A stretch of 64,000 nt of DNA, from NCBI GenBank assembly GCA_030268105.1, contig BSDZ01000010.1, forward strand, positions 4,874,001-4,938,000, in the 5' to 3' direction. The notes below the pieces were generated by a model. It did no database searches. It saw only the letters and a program-made list of their open reading frames with translations, and had not been told where the DNA came from. Below, in pieces: positions 18,424 through 30,900 of the stretch. Each line of letters starts with the position of its first letter. Position 1 is the stretch's first letter. The position numbers and the translations under genes are program-made. Source of the DNA: Volvox africanus. Taxonomy: Eukaryota; Chlorophyta; Chlorophyceae; Chlamydomonadales; Volvocaceae.

Positions 18424-21400
18424 TTACTCTTTGGCCGGGCTCTGAGGACGGCCGAATCGTCCTCCTCTGGCGAGGTACTGCTGGTGGTAGGGCTCCGCGG
18501 GACTGTAGTTGTCCAGGGGCTCTACCTGAGTCACCACGGGTTCCCTGGCCCGCGGCAGGGCCCGGTGGTGCACGATGGGAAAGATGGAGCGCGCGTGTTA
18601 ATACACGCCCAGTGCTGTACGCATCAACGCAGCGATTCTCAAGTATTGACTATCGATGCCTTTTGTGGGTCCTGTATTGGTACAAGCGTGTATTCAATTC
18701 TATGGATGTTGGTTTCTAACGGCAGCTCGACGCAGGCACGACCTCCGTTGTGAATGTAACATGTGCCTTCAGGTGTTTCAGGCGGATCAGGTTGGGGCAG
18801 GTAAGGGCATGGAACCGACGACAATTAGCTGCACCGTTCAATAGGGCAGCACCATAACTGTTCAAGATTTACTAAATACATCATAATCCGAAATGCTCTT
18901 TCCATGAGCCACCTGGGTTACGGATTCGGCTAACCTGACCTACTTGTACTTGGCCTGCACTGCCACCTTGCTCTTCAGTGCCGCCTCCATCTGCTCCGCA
19001 GTGTGAGTGAAGATGGCACTCCGATACTGTGTGCCGACATCGTTGCCTTGTCTATGGGAACGCAATAGAGTTTGCGAGACACGTGTATCGTGGATAAGGC
19101 CAGCAGCATTGCACGTCGTCTACTTTTAGGGCTTCCAAGGCCTGCGGCTTAGTTTCACCCCGCTAACGCTCGAAGGGGGACGGTGCACTAATCAGCCAAT
19201 TCACCCTCGCTCCAACCAACGAGCCTCCACAAATCTTAAATCTGTAGACGACTGCAAATCAGGAAAGCCCACGAGTCAGCCCCGGTGAGTGAAGCCCCCA
19301 AGTCAGGCTCATCATTACCAGCATAGCGGTGCCCTTTGTCATCGCCTCGTTCTCCTGTTTCCAGAGCGGGATACTTTATCATACTGCGGCACCCTCATAT
19401 AAGTGGGCTGCATTAGGACGGCTAAAACCCGCTGACTATACCGCGTCAACCCGCGGGACCCCCCGACGCACCTATTCAGATCTGTAGGGTTATGCCGTGC
19501 CCAGAACTCCTCGAGCAGACGCTCATAGGACACCACGTCAGGGTCGTACATGACCTGCGAGGAATGCAAGAATGCATAGAGCAATGGTATGAACCCGAAT
19601 CATGATGCACGGCGGCGCATCGGGGCACTGGGCGCTGAGCTCAGCCAAATTCACGTTGACAGCACGATGACTTGAATCAGACTCATAACCGCAATAAGAT
19701 GTTATCATCATTGCTCAGTGCCTACGATCCATTGCCAAATGAGATCGTGCAAGCTTGATAAGAAAATCATAATGAAGACGGAGGTCGCCGACAGGACTAT
19801 CACAACAAGCTATTGTGCAGTGGCTGGCTATAAGGACTCTTCAAAGAATGGCGCCGCATCACCACGAAATTCCCATTTAATCATTACCACATACATTCCT
19901 GCAGAAACCGCAAGCTGCGTTAAGGTCACAGACCTCACCAACAAAGGCCATCACTTTGTCGACGCAAAGCGTCCATAAGAACATGTGTGGGTGACTCCGT
20001 TGACACCGGTCTCAAAATTTGCGAGATGCGCTCAGAGGCATCGTGACATGAGTGACTGGCGCCAAGTTCCGCTGACGGCTCATTGATCTATCGACCGACC
20101 CACTATGCGGCAGGGCTCAGAAGGCAATTTGGAATGCATCAGGATGAGCATCAGGCTCATAACCACATGTATGATAGAATCATTGCCCCGCATGAAGGTG
20201 GCTCCCCTCCCCTCTTTTGGTTTTCTTAGCTCCCCTGATCTGAAGATACAACGGGCTGCAGAAGGCATAAGGCCTGACAGGCCAGCTGAGATGAAACTCC
20301 AAAAGAAGAACTATTCAGTCGAGCTGGTCAGGGTGTTATCAAGCTTCAGAGAAGGAAATACACTTCCATGTGCACCCGTGGACCACGGAGTGGGACTTGG
20401 TCGATGGCTTTGCCAACAGCAATGTCGGTTTGTCTCACAGTATCCACGTGTCATTTCAACCCTACGTGCTGCTGCCCATTAGCAGCGAGCTGAAGAGGAC
20501 CTCCCCCCAGTCCAATACCCCGGGATGAGTCCCTTGATCCTGACTTCCAACCCTCGGGGCCGTCCCCAAACACTCGGCCACGCTATTCTGCAATCAATCT
20601 CGCAACGCGACGGAAGGGCTCGGCAGGTATAAGTTGACATCATTAAGAGCTTCAGGCTCATAACCGCAAAATTTCAACATCGTCATTGCCCTTCGCGTCC
20701 ACGGTGGCGCCCAACCCCCTGATCCTCTTACGCAACCTCCCATTATTAGCATCATGATCACAGCCCTTCCGATAAACAGTCCGATCCAGAGTCCGCCGAA
20801 AACGAAATGGGTGCAGACCAGGATTTTGAACGCAATTGCCAGAGCTACCGACATACTTTCATAGCCCCTATCAGCAACGCTGCACCGACAAAAAATGTTG
20901 CCATTCCACATGACGACACAAAGCCTTCCTGCGGGTGGCCTTCTTACCTAGCCAGGACTGGGCACACTAGAGAAACACGCCTCCACCCCACCCTTGATCC
21001 CGGGGTTCCAACCGGATGACCTCTGCATTACCCCAGACCTTGACCTACCTGCACCACCTCGGCGTGGCCTGTGTCCCCACCGCACACGTCCTCGTAGGTA
21101 GGATTCTTCGTCTGTCCATTCGAGTAGCCCACCTCAGTCTCCAGCACACCGGGAACCCTCTGGAAGGCCAGCTCAGGACCCCAGAAGCAGCCGGCAGCGA
21201 ACGTGGCGCGCTGAAGCCGCTCCGAGGGAACCAGCCTCACAAGCTCCACTGCCAGGGGGAACGGGGAAGGGGTTGTCCGCCACGCATATCGCTGATCCAT
21301 TAGGGAAACGCTTACATGGGGTTGCTGAAGCACTTTCATCTTTCATGACTGAATGGCATATCGGCCTGCTTACACAGCAACCCACACGAAAATGCTAACA

Positions 21401-23404
21401 CAACACAAATCGGTCTGTGGAAGACAGAAGAGGCGGCGCCATGGGGTTAAGATAATATAATTGGTAACCGGCCCATTGACTTGTGCGGCGAGACATACCT
21501 TGCACTGTAACATGCAACTCCATTAAGTGTGATTTGTAGTATGCATACAGCTTACGGCGAGACATGAAACGGTGTGATAATGAGACGAACCTGTATTTGA
21601 AATCCGGAGGCCCGTGCAAAACGAGTAACACCATCAGGCAGGTGAACTGTCACTTATCGCTCGCCCACGTACCCCCTTTTTCCCCGACGGAATTACGCAT
21701 CTGCCGTCGCCGCACGACCAGCTTTCTTCCACCCCTTGCTATCTTCCAAATCCATGCCGGGTGCATCTTTCCTCTCTATCTCTTCAACCCCCTCCGGAGC
21801 TCACCATCAAATGTGAGGGCCTTGCCCGCAAGCTCGTGGTTCAGGTCCAAAGTGATCACCTCCTTGTCCATCGCCTTCACGCTGGCAATCATTCCGTTGG
21901 ACAGCTGGACCTGAAATAACAGGTTGGGTCGGGTTGTGCACCAGAGGGTTGAGGTTGCGTGCGTATGTGTGCGCGTGTGACTTCACAACACATGAGATAA
22001 CACAGATACAGATACAGATAACACGAGAAGAGAGGCAACATGTTGACGACCAGCCGTCAGAAGGGATGGGCTCCAGCCATTGTGGACCGAAAGCCCCCAT
22101 GGGCATTCGAAGATGCCAGCGAAGACCCAAGAGGACTGGCAGGACTGACTGATAAGGAACGTCTACGATAGCAACAACGCCAAGAAGTTCGAAGACAGGG
22201 GTTGCCACTGTATTGCCGCATAGTTTGACCCATGTGATGTCCAAAACGCAGCACCTGACTGTTGCGTAGCTGGAAGCCCGAGAACCGCTAAGGACTGAAA
22301 ACATAACGACTCCACAGGCAGATAGGTGGGAATGGCGGATACACCCGCCCGGGTGGAACAGGGTCCACGTACAGTGAATAACTTAATACGAAGAGGACGA
22401 AAAGGATTGCCAGCTTAAATCTGATCACACAACTCCCAATCCTAACTTTTATTTTGAACACCCTTACACTATCCACAGTCATGTGTGTGTGAGGGTCCTT
22501 CCATAACCCACCCAGTCTACCTTGCTGCATCCATCTAGTAATCCTAACGCCCTCCTGTGACGGACTATGTGTCGAAGGTCCGCGGCATGCCCGCGGCCTA
22601 CCTTTACTCCTGGCTTCAATCCATCCGGCGCCTGGCTAACAGGGAAGGAGATGATGGCGTTAGCGTCCGCCTCTCCATACGCCTGCCGGAAACACCGAGT
22701 AAGATTGAATTTAGGAAGCAGCTGGAATTCCTTCGGGTCTACCGCTTAAACGTGGAGGAGCCCGTTCAAAAAAGGAGGGGATGCAGACCTCAGATAAGTT
22801 TCACCCGCACTCGGCAGCAACTGATCCAGCTGCGCAGTTTTGTTGCACCGAAGGCACGAAGCCAATGTGTTGTTTCAGGTCCCTCGTGCCAAAAAAGCCC
22901 CCGAAATCTGGACTTACAGCAAAATCACATGCGCACTAAGGAAAACTGGACAGGTACGAATAGGGGAACCCGCTGTGCCCTGGTATCCCACCTCAGCTGG
23001 CTCGACGCGTTGCTTCCGGGTACCCCCTGTGACCAAGCCTGTTACTGCCCGATCGAAGCCCTTAATAACCTGCGGACGAGGGATACATCGAAATCGTGCA
23101 AACCGTGCAAACCTCAGAAGCACGGCAACTAGGTGAAGGCGCCGACAGAACCAAGATCGATGGGAACGTACAAGAATATTTTGCACCTATTGCAGGATCG
23201 CTATTCGTGCAAATAAACCAGGAACAACACTTGCTGGACCTCATAAGTGCGTGCTCGTTGGAGGAAACGCCCCAACGCACCTTCCCGGCACCAATCACGA
23301 ACTCGAGGGGATCGCGGCCTCGAGATGAATCAAAGATCGATCCATCATCAAGGGTTCCAGTATAATGAACCTGGCAGTAATCGCCGGGCTTTGCAGTGGC
23401 CCTT
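18424..23404 (-). CDS. FKBP (SlyD-like) - methionine sulfoxide reductase A fusion protein
   Basis: Minus-strand exons in order: 23404-23281, 23069-22992, 22682-22602, 21910-21805, 21248-21049, 19554-19472, 19051-18944 and 18544-18424 (TAA). Every junction is phase-consistent; the coded part is ~300 residues. Residues 1 to ~130 form an FKBP prolyl isomerase: [45 protein letters not shown], then a SlyD-like insert ending [17 protein letters not shown]. The last Val codon of that motif is split across the intron 21249-21804, and the downstream exon goes straight into Msr[17 protein letters not shown] (catalytic Cys in GCFWG), [40 protein letters not shown] and [12 protein letters not shown]. So one transcript would couple prolyl isomerisation to repair of oxidised Met. 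The MsrA part ends without the usual C-terminal resolving Cys. The true N-terminus is not found: an ATG at 23581 could supply a short first exon (MLNFSTGQGS...), or a transit peptide may lie further upstream. If the split model is wrong these are two adjacent genes. Confidence 0.85.
19620..20760. repeat. Three degenerate ~0.5-kb intronic units
   Basis: A core like TCAGGCTCATAACC followed ~25 nt later by CATTGCYC appears near 19677, 20151 and 20650, at spacings of about 475 and 500 bp, in the 1.5-kb intron 19555-21048 of the FKBP-MsrA gene. Weaker matches around the last two cores suggest an old tandem duplication. Confidence 0.5.
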
Positions 23405-24925
23405 CTGCATATCGAGGGCACGCCACGCCTGCCAGGAGAGGTGGTTTGCAGGCACGACTAATGAAGAGTCCCCAACCTGGAAATTCAGCATTTCTACCGG
23501 TAGCAATCTCAAGGAAGGGCAAGGCAGTCACCTTGCAGACGAAATGAAAGGCCGAGCCTTGGCCAGTCGAAAGTTAAGCATGGCTGTAAATTGAATGTCA
23601 TGAAGGACTAGACATGATTTACATTCTTTGAATACCAAGGCGAAGAAACGTTGAGCAAGGAGACGTTGATCGTTGTTTCGGAGCACCGTTAAAAGCACTG
23701 ATCACTAAGCGATAACAATTTGATTTCCTATCCATCATCCAAAGTCCTTAGTCCATGACAGGTTTGAGGAAGATCCTTCCCAAAATGAATTTGCAGCACT
23801 GGATTCCCACAATGTTGGTCGCACATGTTAACTGTTAATTCTTTAGCCAAATGGAGAAACTATCACCCGAAAACGTTTAAGTTGGGGCTGACATGAACCT
23901 ATTGACGCTGGGCATTACCGTATCGTGCGACTTGTACGTGAGTGCTAGGGCCTGCCTCCTGAGATCTTGCTGATCACAAATTCAACATGAAAAGACAAAT
24001 GGACAGAATTTGATGTTAAAGTCCTCCAACTAATTCAGGTGAAAAAGCCTGCATACCAAGCTTCTCCACTGTGTGGGTGCATACCCCAGCAAGCAGTAGC
24101 ATATTATCGCTTGTTCATTCTCAGCTAACGTAATGCAAATATCGTTTCACGTTTCGATTGTATACACTCATGCACGCACGCAATACGATGGTCGCAGTTC
24201 AGCGCCGAGCGTCCTGTTGCCGGTACAATATCTTTACAACGAAAACAAGGACCGTTATGGTGTTCTATTGTTGTCTTTTATTGATAATTTATTGACAATT
24301 TTATACAATTGCATGCCAGCCTAATTTAATGAGTCTCGTTGAGTTGCCGTCCGGCGCTCGTCCAGCAAACGGGATGGACTTGCACCACGCGCCAACTCAA
24401 GCCCCTCATGACGCGGTAAAACATAGCCATCTGCATGATACAAACGGCACAATGAATGTGCACTCATTACGGCAAGAAGCTTCTTCGAACTATGGCTTTG
24501 AGTTGAATGCTGGAGGCGGACGAAGACTTCCATAAGACAAAGGGGCTCGATGGAGCTTGATGGACGGAGCAGGAGCCGGGAGCATCGCAACAGCTGTTCG
24601 TGAGCGCTTGAGGCGTCTACAGGAGGGCAACAGGACTTTCGTCTGGGCGGGCCAGTGGCTATGGATGCAGAGAACGTTGTTGCAGCTGTAAGCTGGTACA
24701 ATATCCAAAACTGGTGACCCAAGCGATTCGTATGGAGGGGGCTGGCCTTCGTTCTTGGGGATGGGAAGTCTGCCAACTCAAAATACATACTTTCCAGAAT
24801 GTATATTTACCATATATGGGATGGTCTGATTAAAAGAAGTTCACGGAAAGAGTCACCTGCAGCTTTACTGGTGGTTTGCAGTGGAGCCATAGCCTTGCAC
24901 GAAAAGCGCCCAAACTGCCATACAA
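23405..24925. other. Region between divergent FKBP-MsrA and BTB-SBP genes
   Basis: It must hold the first exon(s) and promoter of the minus-strand FKBP-MsrA gene and the promoter of the BTB-SBP gene. A minus-strand open frame at 24788-24321 is Ser/Arg-rich and could be a transit-peptide exon or chance; I cannot join it by phase with confidence. Confidence 0.5.
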
Positions 24926-27900
24926 ATGCAGGCACACGTATATCGTGATGCATCACGGGGAATCTACAGTGGACTACAGGCGTTCCTGAACGACCCCCGC
25001 CTCAGCGACATCATCCTGGTCCGCCCGGACGGGCTTCAAATTCATGTCCACCAGGTTATCCTTGCAGCTTCTTCCCGCAGGTTTGCAGTGTTGCTTGCCA
25101 ACGGTAAGATGCCCTTGGGGTTTGGTTGGAAAAGTGTGTCCGTTGCTAGTCGTAATTATTCTGCCTAAGCGGAAGAACCTCGGCGGACACTCCATTGCCA
25201 ATAGTTGATTTCCTTGAATGCATGTCTAATTACGGTTACGTTCTGGCATCCACCCAGCCACAACTTACGGCCGCGTACGTTGCCCACACCTTTACGTACG
25301 GTAGCACGCCGCACTGCAGTAAAATTATACATGTAGCCCGCTGGTGCCCTTGGAATCACTCGTTTACCTTGCAGAAAATGGTCTGGGCTCGTCAGCTTAC
25401 AGTGGAATTTGCCACTCACCCACCCGAGTTATGTAGGTGATGCCACAGGAAAAGAACTTCCCATCCAAGGAGTTGACAGCGTAGCCCTGGAGTCGGTCGT
25501 CAGCTTCTTCTACAGTGGAGAGTGCCTTCTGACTCCTGCAACGGTTATACCAATCTACGATGTGTGCCTTAAGTTGGGGGTACCCGGGTTAGCTGCCGGC
25601 TGCGAGCAGTACCTGCGACAGAACCTCACTCCGCAGACGTGCTCGACATTTTTAGAAGCATCTGTGCAGCTGCTATTGGAGCAGACTATTAAGCAGTGCC
25701 TCGATTATGCAAAGTCAAGGTAGGCCGTGTAACTTTGTTCTGATATTGGGTTCCGTCCCACCCGATGGCATCGGAGGTTGGCTCCAAGCTGCCATGCATG
25801 TATGCAAGCAGGTGTGGGCCGCTCTTCGCTTCTACCTATGTATCTATATATCTCATGCGTGCATGCGGTAGTACAGCTAGAGGGGTGCTTAACGGGCCAG
25901 CTTAGCGTGTGAAGCTGGCGTCTTAACAGCCGCTCAAGCAATGAAGGTCTTAGTCGGGCCACGCAAACCGGAGGACGTCTGCCCATAATGGTATGTCTGT
26001 CTGCGCATGCTCCCGTCACACCGAAGGCTTCGCACCCCGAAGGCAACATGAAAACTTTGATGAAGAAAGCAACTTATCGCGTCGTTAGATGAATGCATCC
26101 GACCTCATGTAGATGCATGCCACCCTATATGTGTGTAGGATAGGGGGGTACATCACCCGTGGCCACTAACCTGGCAGTCCCTACCTTCCCCGGTGTTTCG
26201 GGGCACCCTCATCCAGTCTCCCATGCCGACTTCTCCGAAATCAGTGGTTTTCCCAGGTTCAGCACCCACCACCAGCATCCAGCGGAATCTGCCGAATCAA
26301 CTAAGGCGTCAACTCCGCTACTGGTCAGCTCGCAGGTCACTTTAATTGGGGTCGTCACCGTCCATCGACATGGGGGCACCCTGCCCTTAACTTTAGGGTC
26401 TTTGGCCCGCTCTCGGTCGGGGTAGAACCTGGAACTCCAGGGGCATATTATGTTTGACATTTGTTCACGTGTGGAATGCCAACGGCACGCCATCAGGACA
26501 GTGGCTTCGATTGCTTGTGTTCGGTGGTTATCGCATGGAATCCTGTGGGCTTGACTCCAATCTGCGATGCATTCGCACGAATGATGGTGGGACTCGACCA
26601 TTCAATACATGATCTTCGTGCACACCGTGATGAGCTCCGACAATCTGTGGTACATCGGAATGTGTTATCCATTGCATGCGCATGCCTGAGGTGGAACAGT
26701 ACACGCCTAGTCCTGGACGGCCGGATTCGCGCATCGTATGTGTTCCACAACCCTGATGTTAGGAAGTCCAAAGTTAGGGGATCGTGTTGCCCTTTTCCGG
26801 AAAGGTGGAGTGGTCGGCACGCTGAATCGGCGACTTGATTGAAGCCATGCGACTTGGTCGCTCGTGCCTGGCTTGTCCGCACGTGCCCGTGTGCAGGTTC
26901 AACGACGTGATCGCCACGTCAACCTTCCAATCCCTAAGCAGCGAGGCTGTGCGATTGCTCCTCACCTTCTGTCGTGCGAGCGCGGGCGAGATAGGGCTGG
27001 CGCGGGCGCTTGCCCGCTGGGCCGTGCGTCGCCCTGAACATCTGGCAGAGTGCGAAGCCATGTTCAAGGAGCTCAATATAACCACCACCGTGCTGCTGCA
27101 GCTGTTGCAGTCTCCAGACTTCGTGGCAGGATTACAGGCAGCTAATCCAGCAGCAGAAGCCGGAACAGGAACACGGCGAGCGGTGGCGGGGACTGCTGGG
27201 GCGGCCGCCGCAGGAACGACTCCGGTTGAGGCGGGGGCATCATACTCAGGACCTGCTGCTGCTCGTGTATCAGGTGGCGTTGCAAGGCTGGAGGCTGGCT
27301 TGGGTAATCTGGAGGCTTCTGCCGCTGGGTTGCCGGACAGGGAAGCGACTCAGAAGTCCAGTCGGTTTGTAGCCACCGACGGAGGAGCCACTCAGCACGT
27401 TGTCAATCAGCAGGTGCCAGGCGGCACAAGAGGCAGGCAGTTGCAGCACATCATTCAGACGGGTCTTGGGTCGGCCGTATCAGCAGCAGGGCCGCTGTCA
27501 CCCGGTAACAGCTCGGCAGGAGGCAAAGCTGAGGTGCTTGGGTACGGCGGCGGTGGCTTGGGTAGCGGCAGAGACAGGGCCAGCAGTGGCGGCCGTCCGC
27601 AACCATTATCGTTTAGTCAAGGTGAGCGTTGCGTTCCTGGCCCTCAGGAGGTTGCCAACGCGAAGCGGTCGTTGGCGGCGGTTGACTCGGCTGCAGGTGC
27701 AGCAGGCGGCGCTGGTGGAGGGAGCCGGGTTGCGCTTTTGCAGCAGCAGGTCTTCCATGGACGCTTGGGGCGGCAGCGGGTGATGGAGGAGGCTCCTCCA
27801 GCGGGTGATGGAGGAGCCTCCTCCAATGCTCACGTGGACTTTGAAGCTGCGTATTTGCCGCAGCCACTGCAGGAAATGGGTGGTTCAATGGCCTCTACTG

Positions 27901-30900
27901 CTAAAGGTGGTGGCGGCGTGTGTGGGACGTCTACTCGTGAGGAAGCGGCAGAGCCGCCCCGGATGCGGAAGCTGGAGGCCGCAGCTGCAGTTGCCACGGT
28001 GGCGACCATCAGAGAGGCCGTACGAAATGCAGCCATCGATGTTGTCGTGGAAAATCCTCAGTCGCAGCTACAACCTCCCTTTTTGGGGCTCGGGCTCGAC
28101 GTTGCTGCAGCATTGGCCGACGATGGCGACGCCGCATCTCCCCGCACTGCAGACAGCGGCGGTAATGCTGGTGGCGAAGCGCTCTTTGGGGTCCGACTTC
28201 CTGCACTGGAACAGGCTGGGCTGACACTGCACCTGCTGCCGTCGGGTGCTGTGGCGGCCAGCGGCGGCGTCCTGGGCACGGCGCAGCTGCCGCTTCAGGT
28301 CGTTCCAGCGGGTGCGGGACCTCACCCAACATTGCTGGCCCTGCTGCCCAGGACGGTGATGGTGCAGCTGCAACAACCCCCCGGCCGGATAAGTGAAGAG
28401 ACGTGCCGGGAGGCGGGGACGGAGCAGGCTCGCCAACAAAGCGAGCTTTCACGGGTCACGGCGCTACCGCCGCTGGTGGCATTGCCTCCCCTGCTGCCAA
28501 AACAACAGCCTTCGATGGGTTCGCTCTTGGAGCCTCGCGGCGGTGACCGGGGCTGCTTGGGCCCCGGGTTAGGGCCCAGCGGAGGAGCACGTTTGCCTCT
28601 ATTGCTGAATGCCGTGGCTGACGAATACCGGGCGAATGGTGGTGGCAGCGCCGATTCAGTTCTTGAAGGAGAGCTAGGTACTGACATCCTGGACCTTAGG
28701 GTGCTGGGTGTGGCCGGTGGCGGGTCGGGCACAGGCCATAGTGGGCGCTTGCTGTTGCCAAGTCGGCTTGTGCCAAGTGGCAAGGAGGGGGCGGGTGCAG
28801 CTGCACTGTCTACCGGCACTTATGCTAGCAGCGCCAGTGAAGGGCTCCGAACAACGACGGCGGCAGCTGCCCAGCAACAGCCGGACAGTGACGCTGTCGG
28901 CGGCCTGGAAATTCTCAGCGCAGCTGCAGCAGCCGGCGGAGCGCTGACCCCGATGGCCCCGCTTGCTCGCGGCAGTCGGACAGGAGCGTCATCACTTCAT
29001 TCCGGCAGTGGTGGTGTGTTGGCAGCAGGTGATGTCGGAAGGGGGCTGCCGGCACTGGCGCCACAATACGAACCTTCGGAGCTGAGCGGCCTTGTGCAGC
29101 AATACCGGTCTTCCCATGCAGTTACTGATAGTGGCGGCACGGCAGCGGCAGTTGCTGTGGCCGCCTCCGTAGCAGCGCAGCTCGTTGCCGGGCGAGTTGC
29201 GGGTGGTAGGCCAGCAAGTATGTCATTGGCCTGGGATGAGGACCCTGCAGTTGCTGCTGCCGGTACTGGCGGCGGGAAGAAACGGCGGCCCTCTCCGGCG
29301 GAAGGAGATCTGGATCATATTGAGGACGGAGCTGGTGGCTGTAGCGGCAGTCGAGCGGGGGGAGGTGGCGGCGGGGGACGCGGTGGCGGCAGACATTTTC
29401 ACGGTGGCCGTGCATGGCACGATGGCGGACAAGGTGGTGGCGGCGCCGCCGGCAATAAGGTGCGCGCAGAACAAATCTCTTTTAAGGTAATTGCTGTTGC
29501 CATGGTAATAAAGCCAGCATAGCTGTCCACTTAGCATACGTCTCCGCCCAGCAGTAGAGACCAACCGCATCGCTTGGCGACATTGTATTCGTACTTTGGA
29601 TACAGCAGTACGTGTTGAAGTTTCGTAATTCGTAAAGTCCTACCATGCCAACAGCTGCTTCTTAAGTTTCGTCCTGTCGCACAACGGCACCGGCCCTGGT
29701 CCTTCGCTCAATGACGACTGCAATGGAACGGAACCCATCCTGGAATGTATGCGGACTGTGCGTTCCTCTATGGTCGTCGTGCGGCTTGGTCAGTATTTCT
29801 GGGACGTACAATGCATCATACGACGCCGGTACGGACTGGAATTGTACACGCAGGCCCCGCTTCTGTGTCACGTGCCAAGCTGCAATGTGGATCTGTCCAG
29901 CCTGAAGGAGTACCATCAGCGCTTCCGCATCTGCGACCTCCACCTGAAAGCCGAACACGTCGTACGTGATGGCGTTCTACAGCGGTTCTGCCAGCAGTGC
30001 GGCCGCTTCCACACGTTGTCCGAGTTTGATGGCACGAAGCGCAGCTGCCGTGCGAGGTGCGTCCTGTGCGTTTGCTGCGTGTTTAGGCTGTAATCAGACA
30101 ATCCAGCCCAACAGCAATGTCTAGCTTCAGTGCCAAACACGGTTGCGGGTAATGATTAAAGTTATCAAGCCAGTCCTATCCAACAGCTCAGTCGCAGGGC
30201 TGGGGGCCCTGCTGCTTGCCAGTGAATCGGCAACCCCGTTCACCTTTTCCTGAAAGGCGGTGTAGAGCCGGGAATTTCATTCTGCTGCCGTTGACAGCAG
30301 GCCTCAAATGTATGCAGATCCTTAAGGCATGGCACATTACAATCGATCTGGGAAAGAAAGAAAATGGCGGAAACTTTAGGGGTGTGGGAGGGGTTTATGC
30401 AGTTGGCATGTAGATTTGGGCGGATGCGTCCACATGGGCAACGGGTTGGGAGAATGAAATTGCCAGGAACGTATCGGGCATATTGGTTATGCTAATCCCC
30501 ATGGTACGGACGCGGATGTTGCCAAAAACAACAGTTTGGGCAGAACGCGTGTGCCTTAAGTTAGGCGTTTGGACAGCGCACTTGGCCGGGCGGTTTGTGG
30601 CTATGATGGTATTTCTTCCAAGGAATTCAACCCATCTTTCGCTGACAACAATTGTGGATAGTTGTTTGCTTCCAACTCCACATTCGGAATAGTTGCCGGA
30701 TTGTGCGTTGATGCTTTTAGACTTGTTAAACATGCACGTAACGTTTTAGCAATGCCTACCGTGTTGTCCTCAGAAAATAACGATTAATTCCTTAAGATGG
30801 TCCGGTGGGCTGATCCCTGCGCTAGGTGTTGCTGCCTCGTATCGGTTACTCCCGCGTATCGCAGTGGCAGTTACCCACAGATGCATAATATCGTACTTTG

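Noticed and set aside
21049..21248. Selenocysteine MsrA as in Chlamydomonas
   Set aside because: The active-site codon is TGC, not TGA.
24321..24788. Minus-strand Ser/Arg-rich frame as a chloroplast transit peptide for FKBP-MsrA
   Set aside because: No donor with a convincing phase to the exon at 23404 was found, so it is left as a possibility only.
26461..26838. 125-residue + strand open frame between BTB and BACK exons
   Set aside because: It lies in intron 2. The flanking exons join in phase and keep the domain continuous without it.
27830..29415. Several 60-165 residue frames on both strands
   Set aside because: Shadows of the long low-complexity exon 3 of the BTB-SBP gene.
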